A DNA stretch of 33,886 nucleotides from Bradyrhizobium sp. Its GTDB lineage: Bacteria; Pseudomonadota; Alphaproteobacteria; Rhizobiales; Xanthobacteraceae. The stretch is taken from positions 1 through 33,886 of the forward strand of contig NZ_SSMW01000114.1 of NCBI RefSeq assembly GCF_004799405.1, in the 5' to 3' direction. A model generated the notes under the pieces. It ran no database searches. It had not been told where the DNA came from and saw only the letters and a program-made list of their open reading frames with translations. Each line of letters starts with the position of its first letter. Position 1 is the stretch's first letter. Of the stretch, positions 27,340 through 33,886 are shown one piece after another. The position numbers and the translations under genes were made by a program.

Positions 27340-27843
27340 TTAATTGGTCGGCTTGCCGCCCGCGATGGCCTGACCGCTGAGAGCGGTGGCCTGATCAATC
27401 GTCGATTTGAAGTAGCCTTCGCCGTCGCCGAGCGTCACCCGCCGCTGGCAAGCCGGCATGCAGCTGTATGTTTCGCGCTCGACGCCGCGATAGATCGTGA
27501 CGAGCTGATCGGTGGGGCCTTCGACCTGAATCACGCGGTCCACCAGCACCTCCCCGGCGCGGTCCATCGCAATGAAATTGGTGGCGCCATAGCCTTTGCC
27601 GGTGACGACGACGACGCCCCCGGTTTGCAGCGAAACGTCTGCAATCAGGGGGTTTCCGACCACGATGGTGACGACGCGGGCGGGCAGTTTGACGAGCTTT
27701 GCCTGATCGACGTTGACCGAGACGGCCTCACCCGCGGGGTCCGGCGCGGCCAGCACAGCCAGCGGCCATAAAACCATTCCGACCGCCAGCGACCGGATTC
27801 CGAAAGGCGCGCGCACGCGCATACGCAGGGAACTGAACGACAT
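27340..27843 (-). CDS. Stand-alone pilus secretin N-domain protein (CpaC-N-like)
   Basis: A 167-residue exported protein. A signal peptide (residues 1-32, ending AVLAA) is followed by a domain like the N-terminal pilus-formation domain of CpaC/RcpA secretins: VNVDQAKLVKLPARVVTIVV, GNPLIADVSLQTGGVVVVTG and KGYGATNFIAMDRAGEVLVD. No secretin channel domain follows; instead there is a short tail with SCMPAC and a Gly-rich loop. Proteins of this architecture occur near tad genes in Bradyrhizobium, and a periplasmic role in assembling or gating the Flp secretin is inferred. It lies about 210 bases upstream of the TadE-like pair on the same strand. Confidence 0.82.
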   Translation of the reverse strand: MSFSSLRMRVRAPFGIRSLAVGMVLWPLAVLAAPDPAGEAVSVNVDQAKLVKLPARVVTIVVGNPLIADVSLQTGGVVVVTGKGYGATNFIAMDRAGEVLVDRVIQVEGPTDQLVTIYRGVERETYSCMPACQRRVTLGDGEGYFKSTIDQATALSGQAIAGGKPTN

Positions 27844-27974
27844 ACTTTACCCCGGGGCGTTGACAAGCCGGCTAAAGCGATACGCAGCGGAACCGGCGCC
27901 CGACAGGGCAAATCTGACTTCAATTAGTGAATGAACTGCAAACAAGACCGATAAACAGCGGCCCGTCCGGCGTA

Positions 27975-28802
27975 CTAGTGCCGGAACGGATAGACCAATT
28001 GTCCGCCGATCTCGGACGGGAACGCCTGATCATCGACGCCGTAGTCGTCGGGAAGCTGGTTTGCCGGCATCCGGAAGGTTCCGAACAGGATATCCCAGAC
28101 CGGAAATGTCCCGGCGAAATTGGTGTTGCCGCCCGTTTCGAGCGAGGTGTGATGCCAGCGGTGGAATATCGGCGTCGCCAGCACGTATTTGAACGGGCCG
28201 AGGGTCCAGTTCAGGTTGGCGTGGACGAACGCCGAGTGGAATGTATTGAAGGGCCCGACCCAGAGCATCACGTTCGGGGAGATGCCAGCCATCAGCAGGA
28301 TGACGTCGACGCCGATGGTCCCCAGCAACAGGTTCACCGGGTGGAACCGCGCCGCCGAAATCCAGTCCAGATCCTCAGACGAATGATGAATGGCGTGATA
28401 CTTCCAGAATCCGCCGCCGTGAAACATCCGGTGCAGCCAGTACTGCGCGAAATCCGACAGCACCAGGAACAATATCGCCTGGAGCCAGAGCGGCAGCGTG
28501 GCCAGCGGCCCGTGGCCGTTGTCATAAAACGCGATCAGTTCGTCGGCGTCGTGTATCTTGAAGACGAAGCCGGCGCCGACCACGAGCAGCCCGATCCGCA
28601 ACACGCGGCCCAATAACGGGACAAAGAACCAGTAGCAGATGTCGGTGATGAGCTCGCGCTTGCGCCACCACGGCGTCCCGGGATTGCAGGCCCAGAAATG
28701 GGTGAGCACGGAGAACACCAAAGCCAGCCCGATCGTGATCGGCACCACCTTGGCGATCGTCTGGCCAAGCAACTCGATGACTTCCAGGGGCAAATTGGAC
28801 AT
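27975..28802 (-). CDS. Sterol desaturase / fatty acid hydroxylase family protein
   Basis: An integral membrane di-iron oxygenase of 275 residues with about five membrane helices. The histidine boxes are visible: HRMFH (124-128), HAIHH (136-140), and HRWHH (214-218) followed by TSLETGGNTNFAG, with a further His in FVHANLNW. Family members hydroxylate or desaturate sterols, fatty acids or carotenoids using oxygen; the substrate here cannot be read from sequence. ATG 28802 has GAGGTGG upstream; the GTG at 28808 is a less likely start. It lies between two halves of the Tad pilus region, with no evident functional link. Confidence 0.92.
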   Translation of the reverse strand: MSNLPLEVIELLGQTIAKVVPITIGLALVFSVLTHFWACNPGTPWWRKRELITDICYWFFVPLLGRVLRIGLLVVGAGFVFKIHDADELIAFYDNGHGPLATLPLWLQAILFLVLSDFAQYWLHRMFHGGGFWKYHAIHHSSEDLDWISAARFHPVNLLLGTIGVDVILLMAGISPNVMLWVGPFNTFHSAFVHANLNWTLGPFKYVLATPIFHRWHHTSLETGGNTNFAGTFPVWDILFGTFRMPANQLPDDYGVDDQAFPSEIGGQLVYPFRH

Positions 28803-29108
28803 AACCACCTCATGAGACCGGGGATCTCAGAGGTACCCGCTCATGCTTAAGGAGCGATGAATCGGGCGCGGCCGATACTGCGCGCGATCCCCCTGCTAGA
28901 AGCCATCAAAGCCAGCATCGCATTGTATGAAAGGCCTTAATTCCAAATTTACTCTGCTGAAGAACAGCCGGTTCCGGTGGATTTTACACAATCGAATTAA
29001 CTGCGCTGCAATTCTCCGACCGTAGGGTGGCGCCATGGTCACGGTGCTGAGAACGCCGGCAAGACCAAACGTTAGTTCGACAGCCACGTGTCACATGGAG
29101 TTACCGAA
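28803..29108. other. Divergent region between the desaturase and the Flp pilin
   Basis: Both promoters should lie here, but no confident motif was found. A 27-codon open frame on plus (28857-28940) has AAGGAG too close to its ATG and no recognisable character, so it is not called. The middle (about 28935-29000) is AT-richer, as expected of the strong promoter of a major pilin. Confidence 0.4.
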
Positions 29109-29273
29109 ATGAAGAACCTGATTGCGCGTTTCGTGAAGAATGAGTCCGGCGCCACCGCCATTGAATACGGCCTGATTGCGGCCGGCATTTCGCTGGCGAT
29201 TATTGCTGTGGTCAACGGCCTCGGCACCAACCTGAACACCAAGTTCACCTCGATCAACAACTCGCTGAAGTAA
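29109..29273 (+). CDS. Flp/Fap-type pilin (Tad major pilin)
   Basis: A 54-residue Flp pilin. The basic leader MKNLIARFVKNESG ends at G14; cleavage there by CpaA yields ATAIEYGLIAAGISLAIIAV, with the diagnostic Glu-Tyr of the Flp motif and a long hydrophobic helix, then a short polar tail ending NNSLK. It polymerises into adhesive Flp pili. ATG 29109 is chosen because the Flp leader begins there and GGAG precedes it. It is followed by a strong terminator, consistent with a highly expressed monocistronic pilin gene upstream of the assembly genes. Confidence 0.96.
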   Translation: MKNLIARFVKNESGATAIEYGLIAAGISLAIIAVVNGLGTNLNTKFTSINNSLK

Positions 29274-29295
29274 GCGACTGTTTCGGGCAACCATC

Positions 29296-29326
29296 AAAGG
29301 CCCCGGTCAGCCGGGGCCTTTTTTGT
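29296..29326 (+). terminator. Terminator of the Flp pilin gene
   Basis: GGCCCCGG (29299-29306) pairs perfectly with CCGGGGCC (29311-29318) around TCAG; AAA/TTT extends the stem, and a TTTTTT run follows. It separates abundant pilin mRNA from the downstream assembly genes. Confidence 0.9.
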
Positions 29327-29352
29327 TCTGGCCGGGATGTGACGGCGTAACC

Positions 29353-29493
29353 ATGCGTAAACCCGGCTCCGGCGTGGCAACAAAAGTGGCTGCCACGGCA
29401 GTCGGCCCGGACAAGGCGTCCGTAACCACGGTCTGTCTCGCGCTGGCACTGGCGCTGGTTTTCCTGGCCTTTCGGATCGCAAGCCTCTGGTGA
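29353..29493 (+). CDS. Very small predicted membrane protein (46 aa)
   Basis: ATG 29353 to TGA 29491-29493 encodes 46 residues: a basic, Ala/Val-rich N-terminal half (MRKPGSGVATKVAATAVGPD) followed by one strongly hydrophobic helix (TVCLALALALVFLAF, about 26-40) and a basic end. It lies on the same strand between the pilin terminator and cpaA. No strong ribosome site is visible (GGGATGTGACGG upstream). If real it would be a small single-pass protein associated with Tad pili. It could also be chance in GC-rich DNA. Confidence 0.45.
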   Translation: MRKPGSGVATKVAATAVGPDKASVTTVCLALALALVFLAFRIASLW

Positions 29494-29587
29494 TCGGGGC
29501 GGGCCGTTGTCCGATTGTTCACTTCTGGCCGCTAGACTCGGGGACAATGTCCCGACCTCGCGTCAGCCCCACAGGCTGTACAGATCC

Positions 29588-30112
29588 ATGATCCTCGACA
29601 TCGCCCGCCTTATGCTGTTTCCGGCCCTGATGGCGTTCGCGGCGGCGAGCGACCTCTTCACCATGACCATTTCAAACCGGGTGTCGCTGGCGCTGGCGGC
29701 AGGCTTCCTGGTCCTCGCGCTCATGAGCGGCATGGCCCCCTACGATATCCTCTCCCATGTCGGCGCCGGCGCCATCGTGCTGGTGGTGGCCTTTGGCTGC
29801 TTTGCCATGGGCTGGGTCGGCGGCGGCGACGCCAAGGTCGCAGCGGCGGCCGCGCTCTGGTTCGGCTTCGGCTATTTGCTGAACTATCTGCTCTATGCCT
29901 CCTTGTTCGGCGGCGCCTTGACGCTGTTGCTGCTCCAGTTCCGCGAATGGCCGCTGCCCTATCCGTTCGCCAGCCAAGCCTGGCTTCTCAAGCTGCATGC
30001 CAAGGAGAGCGGAATTCCCTACGGCATCGCACTCGCGATCGGCGCCTTGATGATCTACCCGGAGACGGAATGGATCAGGGCGGTCGATCTGGCGCACTTC
30101 GCCCTCCACTGA
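29588..30112 (+). CDS. cpaA: Prepilin peptidase CpaA/TadV
   Basis: A 174-residue type IV prepilin-type peptidase of the short Tad class. The two catalytic aspartates of this GxGD family are visible: D22 (AAASDLFTMTISNRV) and D81 (GWVGGGDAKVAAA). About six membrane helices fill the sequence. It cleaves the leader of the Flp pilin and, in this family, of TadE/F. ATG 29588 is chosen for the conserved start MILDIARLMLFPALMAFAAA. The frame upstream is open but hydrophilic and unrelated. CpaB starts about 120 bases downstream. Confidence 0.94.
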   Translation: MILDIARLMLFPALMAFAAASDLFTMTISNRVSLALAAGFLVLALMSGMAPYDILSHVGAGAIVLVVAFGCFAMGWVGGGDAKVAAAAALWFGFGYLLNYLLYASLFGGALTLLLLQFREWPLPYPFASQAWLLKLHAKESGIPYGIALAIGALMIYPETEWIRAVDLAHFALH

Positions 30113-30233
30113 TCCGGTAAACTCCTCATTAAGTTGATTTAGATACGCCTCATTAACCATGCTTTGACGAATAGCTGGTCAACTCCCGTTACGGCGGCGG
30201 AAGCGTCGCAGCGTAATGTGGAAAGTGAAGCGT

Positions 30234-31031
30234 ATGAATACCGCACGCATTGTCGTCCTGACCATCGCTGTCGGTGCCGGCGGCATTGCCGCATATCTTG
30301 CGAGTGGGTCCGACAACAAGCCTCTCCCTGCCGAACCGGTCGTGCAGCTGCAGACCGTGGACGTTCTCATTGCCAAGTCCGACATCGGCCTCGGCCAGAC
30401 GGTCAATGCCGACGACATGCAGTGGCAGACTTGGCCGGCTTCGACCGCAAGCAGCACATTTATCCGCCGTAGCGACCGCCCCGATGCGACCGCCCAGATT
30501 GCCGGCTCGATCGCCCGCGCCCCCTTTATCGCGGGCGAGCCGATCCGTGAGGCGAAGCTGGTCAAGGCCAATGGATCGGGCTTCATGGCCGCGATCCTGC
30601 CCACCGGCATGCGCGCCATCTCGACCGAAATCTCGCCGGAAACCGGCGCCGGCGGCTTCATCCTGCCCAACGACCGGGTCGACGTCATTCTTTCGAGACG
30701 CGAGAAGAACCAGGATCGCCCCAACGCGCCCGACGTCGTCATTTCGGAAATCATCCTGTCGAACGTTCGCGTGCTCGCGATCGATCAGGCTCCGAAGGAA
30801 AAGGACGGCCAGAACACCGTCGTCGGCAAGACCGTGACGCTTGAACTGAAGCCCGAGCAGGCAGAGACGCTGGCCCGTGCGCGCCAGGGCGGCACGCTGG
30901 CGCTGGCGCTGCGCTCGATCGCCGATCTCAATGCGCCCGACACCAAGACCGACGATCGTGCCGCCAAGCGTGGTGACAGCATCAATGTGGTTCGCTTCGG
31001 CGTCTCAAGCGCGACGACGACACAGAAGTGA
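30234..31031 (+). CDS. cpaB: Flp pilus assembly protein CpaB
   Basis: A 265-residue periplasmic protein of the Flp pilus machine. A single N-terminal membrane anchor (TARIVVLTIAVGAGGIAAYL) is followed by an SAF-like domain (about 45-115; VLIAKSDIGLGQTVNADDMQ, then WQTWP) and the CpaB/RcpC domain (about 120-230; RAISTEISPETGAGGFILPN, DRVDVILSRR, KTVTLELKPEQAETLARARQ). It is thought to support the secretin. ATG 30234 fits the usual MNTARIVVL start; an in-frame ATG at 30216 would add MWKVKR. It overlaps slightly, or nearly abuts, the cpaC reading frame downstream. Confidence 0.94.
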   Translation: MNTARIVVLTIAVGAGGIAAYLASGSDNKPLPAEPVVQLQTVDVLIAKSDIGLGQTVNADDMQWQTWPASTASSTFIRRSDRPDATAQIAGSIARAPFIAGEPIREAKLVKANGSGFMAAILPTGMRAISTEISPETGAGGFILPNDRVDVILSRREKNQDRPNAPDVVISEIILSNVRVLAIDQAPKEKDGQNTVVGKTVTLELKPEQAETLARARQGGTLALALRSIADLNAPDTKTDDRAAKRGDSINVVRFGVSSATTTQK

Positions 31032-31048
31032 CCGAAAGGACGTCCGAT

Positions 31049-32509
31049 ATGAAATGCAGCGGAAATCAGCGGTTAATGCGGGCCTTCATCGTCCGCGCCC
31101 TGTCGTTTTCGGCTGTCGCAGCGCTGACGCTCAACCCGGCCCTGACCCCGGTGATCGCAAGCGACTATCGCAGCCCCGCGCCGGTCGTCGCGGACGGGCA
31201 GATGAATGCGCGTTTTCTGTCGCTGGGTATCGGAAAATCCATCGTGATCGACCTGCCGCGCGACATCAAGGACGTGCTGGTCGCCGATCCGAAGATCGCC
31301 AACGCCGTGGTGCGTTCGGCGCAGCGCGCCTACATCATTGGCGCCGCGGTCGGTCAGACCAACATCGTGTTCTTCGATTCCGCGGGCCAGCAGATCGCGG
31401 CCTACGATATCGCGGTCAAACGGGACCTTAACGGCGTACGCGCCGCATTGAAGCAAACGATGCCGAATGCCGACATCCAGATCGACGGCCTCGGCGACAG
31501 CATAATCCTGTCCGGTTCGGCGGCGTCGCCGATCGAAGCTCAGCAGGCCGGCGAACTCGCGGCCCGGCTGGCGGGCGGCCCGGACAAGGTCGTCAACTCG
31601 ATCGTGATCCGGGGCCGCGATCAGGTGATGCTGAAAGTCACGGTCGCCGAAGTCGCGCGCAATATCGTCAAGCAGCTGGGCATCGATCTGTCCGGCAGCA
31701 TGAACTACGGCACCGCGGTCGTGAACTTCAACAACAGCAATCCTTTCACGGTAAGCGGCGCGCCCCTGGTCGGAAGCAACGCCATTACCGCGGCATTCGG
31801 CTCAACCCCCTCGGTCTCGGCCACGATCCGCGCGATGGAAAGCTCGGGCGTGATACGAACGCTGGCCGAACCGAACCTGACCGCGATTTCGGGTGAGTCG
31901 GCGACGTTCATCGCCGGCGGCGAGTTTCCGATTCCGACCGGCGTGACGTGCCAAACCACGGCCGCGGGCTCGGTCGGTCAATGCGCGCCCTCGATCGCCT
32001 ACAAGAAGTTCGGCATCTCGCTCAACTTCACCCCGGTCGTGCTGAGCGAAGGCAAGATCAGCCTGCGGGTGATGACCGAAGTATCCGAGGTCTCCAACGA
32101 CAATTCGATCAACATCAGCGGGCTTTCGGTTCCCTCGATCAAGACCCGTCGCGCAGAAACCACTCTGGAAATTCCGTCGGGCGGAGCGATGGCGATGGCC
32201 GGCTTGATCCAGCAACAGACCAAGCAGGCGGTCAACGGGCTGCCGGGTCTCGCGCAATTGCCTGTTCTCGGACCGCTGTTCCGCAGCCGCGACTTCGTCA
32301 ACAGCCAGACCGAACTGATGGTGATCGTGACGCCATACGTGGTTCGGGCGGTCGCGCAAAAGGATCTGTCGCGCCCGGATGACGGGTTCGTCAATGCATC
32401 GGATCCCCAGGCCGACCTGATCGGCAGCATCAATCGCATCTACGGCGTTCCGGGTCGCGTCGAACCGGCCCAGAATTATCGCGGCACCTACGGCTTTATC
32501 ACCGACTGA
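31049..32509 (+). CDS. cpaC: Flp pilus outer-membrane secretin CpaC
   Basis: The outer-membrane channel for Flp pili, 486 residues. A signal peptide (1 to about 38, ending PVIAS) is followed by the N-terminal pilus-formation domain (about 50-125; SIVIDLPRDIKDVLVADPKI), a BON-like domain (about 135-195) and the secretin domain (about 235-430), with AEPNLTAISGESATFIAGGE, the VSEVSNDNS region and LPVLGPLFRSRDFVNSQTEL followed by MVIVTPYVV. ATG 31049 is chosen: AAAGGACG lies upstream and the signal peptide begins there. A GTG at 31028 overlaps the cpaB stop but adds a hydrophilic leader. cpaD follows after about 20 bases. Confidence 0.96.
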   Translation: MKCSGNQRLMRAFIVRALSFSAVAALTLNPALTPVIASDYRSPAPVVADGQMNARFLSLGIGKSIVIDLPRDIKDVLVADPKIANAVVRSAQRAYIIGAAVGQTNIVFFDSAGQQIAAYDIAVKRDLNGVRAALKQTMPNADIQIDGLGDSIILSGSAASPIEAQQAGELAARLAGGPDKVVNSIVIRGRDQVMLKVTVAEVARNIVKQLGIDLSGSMNYGTAVVNFNNSNPFTVSGAPLVGSNAITAAFGSTPSVSATIRAMESSGVIRTLAEPNLTAISGESATFIAGGEFPIPTGVTCQTTAAGSVGQCAPSIAYKKFGISLNFTPVVLSEGKISLRVMTEVSEVSNDNSINISGLSVPSIKTRRAETTLEIPSGGAMAMAGLIQQQTKQAVNGLPGLAQLPVLGPLFRSRDFVNSQTELMVIVTPYVVRAVAQKDLSRPDDGFVNASDPQADLIGSINRIYGVPGRVEPAQNYRGTYGFITD

Positions 32510-32530
32510 GGCGGGACGAGGACGAAACCG

Positions 32531-33271
32531 ATGACAAGCAAAACACCCGTCGACCGCAAACGCGCCTTCCACACGGCAGGAGCCCTTGTCGGTCTTGCCG
32601 TCGTGCTGGGCGCCTGCACCCACACCAATAACTCCACCACGACGTCGAGCTTTCCCGACGATTATCGCCTGCGTCATCCGATCGCGATTCAGGAAGCCGA
32701 CCAATCGGTCGTCATCTTCGTCGGTCATGCGCGAGGCGGCCTTTCCGCGTCCCAGCGCGCCGACGTGATGGGGCTTGCGCAAACCTGGCGTCATGAGGGA
32801 ACCGGCGCGATCATCGCCGACCTGCCGGTCGGTACCCCCAACGCGCTGGCGGCCGCGGATGCGCTGCGGGAAATCCGGTCGCTGCTGACGGCGGCCGGGG
32901 TGCCGCCGCGCGGAATCGTGGTGCGTCAATATCATCCGGAAAACCCGCGCCAACTGGCGACGATCAGGTTGAACTATCCGAAGATTTCCGCTGTGGCCGG
33001 GCCCTGCGGGCTGTGGCCGGACGATCTCGGGCCCTCGGTCAAGAACAAGGTCTACTTCGAAAATACCGACTACTACAATTTCGGATGCGCCTATCAGCGC
33101 AACATCGCAGCGATGGTCGACAATCCATCGGACCTGGTGCAGCCGCAGTCTGAAACCGCCGCCTACACCACGCGGCGTAGCGAAGCCTTCGAGAAATACC
33201 GCAAGGGCAGCACGACCGCGACCCTCTATCCGGAAGCCGACAAGGCCAAACTCAGCGACACAGGCAAATGA
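32531..33271 (+). CDS. cpaD: Flp pilus lipoprotein CpaD
   Basis: A 246-residue lipoprotein of the Tad pilus secretin complex. The signal peptide ends in a lipobox (VVLGAC, Cys at about 33). The family segments SSFPDDYRLRHPIAIQEADQ, ASQRADVMGLAQTWRHEGTG and KISAVAGPCGLWPDDLGPSV are present, and DYYNFGCAYQRNIAAMVDNP near the C-terminus is diagnostic of CpaD. Its stop overlaps the start of cpaE (ATGA), so the two are translationally coupled. Confidence 0.95.
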   Translation: MTSKTPVDRKRAFHTAGALVGLAVVLGACTHTNNSTTTSSFPDDYRLRHPIAIQEADQSVVIFVGHARGGLSASQRADVMGLAQTWRHEGTGAIIADLPVGTPNALAAADALREIRSLLTAAGVPPRGIVVRQYHPENPRQLATIRLNYPKISAVAGPCGLWPDDLGPSVKNKVYFENTDYYNFGCAYQRNIAAMVDNPSDLVQPQSETAAYTTRRSEAFEKYRKGSTTATLYPEADKAKLSDTGK

Positions 33272-33886
33272 TCAACTACGCGCGCCAAGATTCCGAAGCA
33301 CAGCCGGAGGTCACCCCCCCGCCCGCGGACGATCACATCGCCCCGGCGCCGCGAGTATCCGTGCAAGCCTTTTGCGAGACGGTGGAAACCGCGGCCGCCG
33401 TGCAGGCGGCGGGCGAAGATCGCCGTCTCGGCAAGGCCCATCTCAAGATTCAGATGGGCGGCATGGCGGCCGCCAGCGAAGCCTACCGCTCCGCGCCGAC
33501 ACCGAACGTGATCATCCTGGAAACCGAAGCCCGCAGCGACATCCTGGCGGGCCTCGATCAACTTGCGACGGTATGCGACCCGGGAACCCGTGTCGTCGTG
33601 ATCGGCCGGGTCAACGATGTCACGCTTTATCGCGAACTGGTGCGCCGCGGCGTCAGCGACTATGTGATTGCGCCGGTCAACGCGCTGGACGTGGTGCGCT
33701 CGATTTGCGGCCTGTTCTCGGCGCCGGAGGCCAAGGCCGTCGGCCGCATCATCGCGGTCGTCGGCGCCAAGGGCGGCGTCGGCGCATCGACTGTCGCGCA
33801 TAACGTCGCCTGGGCGATCGCGCGCGATCTGGCGCTGGATTCCGTCGTCGCCGACCTCGACCTTGCATTCGGCACCGCCGGCCTCG
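33268..33886 (+). CDS. cpaE: Flp pilus assembly ATPase CpaE (partial, cut by window end)
   Basis: The frame begins at ATG 33268 inside the cpaD stop and remains open to the window edge (206 codons seen). Residues about 28-150 form a receiver-like domain without obvious phosphorylation logic (NVIILETEARSDILAGLDQL, RRGVSDYVIAPVN). Then comes the MinD/ParA-type ATPase domain with the deviant Walker A VVGAKGGVGAST (165-175), as usual for CpaE/TadZ, and VVADLDLAFGTAG. CpaE/TadZ localises the pilus machine at the cell pole. The rest, and presumably cpaF, lie beyond the window. Confidence 0.94.
   Translation, partial: MINYARQDSEAQPEVTPPPADDHIAPAPRVSVQAFCETVETAAAVQAAGEDRRLGKAHLKIQMGGMAAASEAYRSAPTPNVIILETEARSDILAGLDQLATVCDPGTRVVVIGRVNDVTLYRELVRRGVSDYVIAPVNALDVVRSICGLFSAPEAKAVGRIIAVVGAKGGVGASTVAHNVAWAIARDLALDSVVADLDLAFGTAGL

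Noticed and set aside
28857..28940. A 27-codon plus frame with a nearby AAGGAG
   Set aside because: The spacing to ATG is only about two bases, and the short peptide has no helix or motif to support it.

Overview
The window looks like chromosome of a Bradyrhizobium-type alphaproteobacterium (Nitrobacteraceae: Bradyrhizobium, Rhodopseudomonas or a close relative). The signs are high GC, a PhyR-NepR-EcfG general stress module, an urtABCDE-ureDABC-EFG urea block and a Flp/Tad (cpa) pilus locus. The genus is inferred from gene content and style; no rRNA or other marker gene is present.

Layout. 1-1.8 kb: the start of a small secreted or membrane protein (minus, cut by the window edge), an intergenic palindromic repeat, a Crp/Fnr-family regulator, a four-cysteine zinc-ribbon protein and a very small membrane protein. 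1.8-3.3 kb: a complete IS3-type element with an A7G frameshift signal. It has no visible target duplication and lies between an orphan terminator and a beheaded DUF2235 gene. 3.3-7.5 kb: an AT-richer accessory segment with two unrecognised proteins, an AlpA/excisionase-like DNA-binding protein with operator-like dyads, and a tyrosine integrase at its right end. 7.8-11.5 kb: the general stress response core, phyR (minus) divergent from nepR-ecfG (plus), followed by a convergent CHASE/HWE-type sensor kinase whose ATP-binding N-box is degenerate. 11.7-23.1 kb: one long minus-strand urea block. A sigma-54 type promoter precedes urtA; urtABCDE (urea ABC importer) is followed by ureD, ureA, ureB, ureC, a small ABM-fold monooxygenase, ureE, ureF and ureG. 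23.6-25.8 kb: a plus-strand RNA/cold-adaptation group of RhlE-like helicase, an IF-1 paralogue and a cold-shock protein. 26-33.9 kb: the Tad pilus region. Two TadE/F-type pseudopilins, a stand-alone secretin N-domain protein and a sterol-desaturase-family enzyme are on minus. The Flp pilin, a tiny membrane protein, CpaA, CpaB, CpaC, CpaD and the start of CpaE are on plus.

How the genes work together. UrtABCDE brings in urea when nitrogen is scarce (sigma-54/NtrC logic is inferred from the promoter), and UreABC with the nickel chaperones UreDEFG hydrolyses it. The stress module is a partner switch: phosphorylated PhyR sequesters NepR and frees EcfG. The Cpa proteins build a Flp pilus; the peptidase CpaA is expected to process both the Flp pilin and the TadE/F-type pseudopilins.

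Most unusual points: the kinase-like protein beside ecfG lacking its catalytic Asn (possibly a PhyP-like phosphatase); the accessory island with unrecognised genes and a TTGACC/GGTCAA operator array; an IS insertion that looks like the scar of a deletion; two members of a nested-palindrome repeat family, one inside the urease operon; and two very short predicted membrane proteins in gaps.
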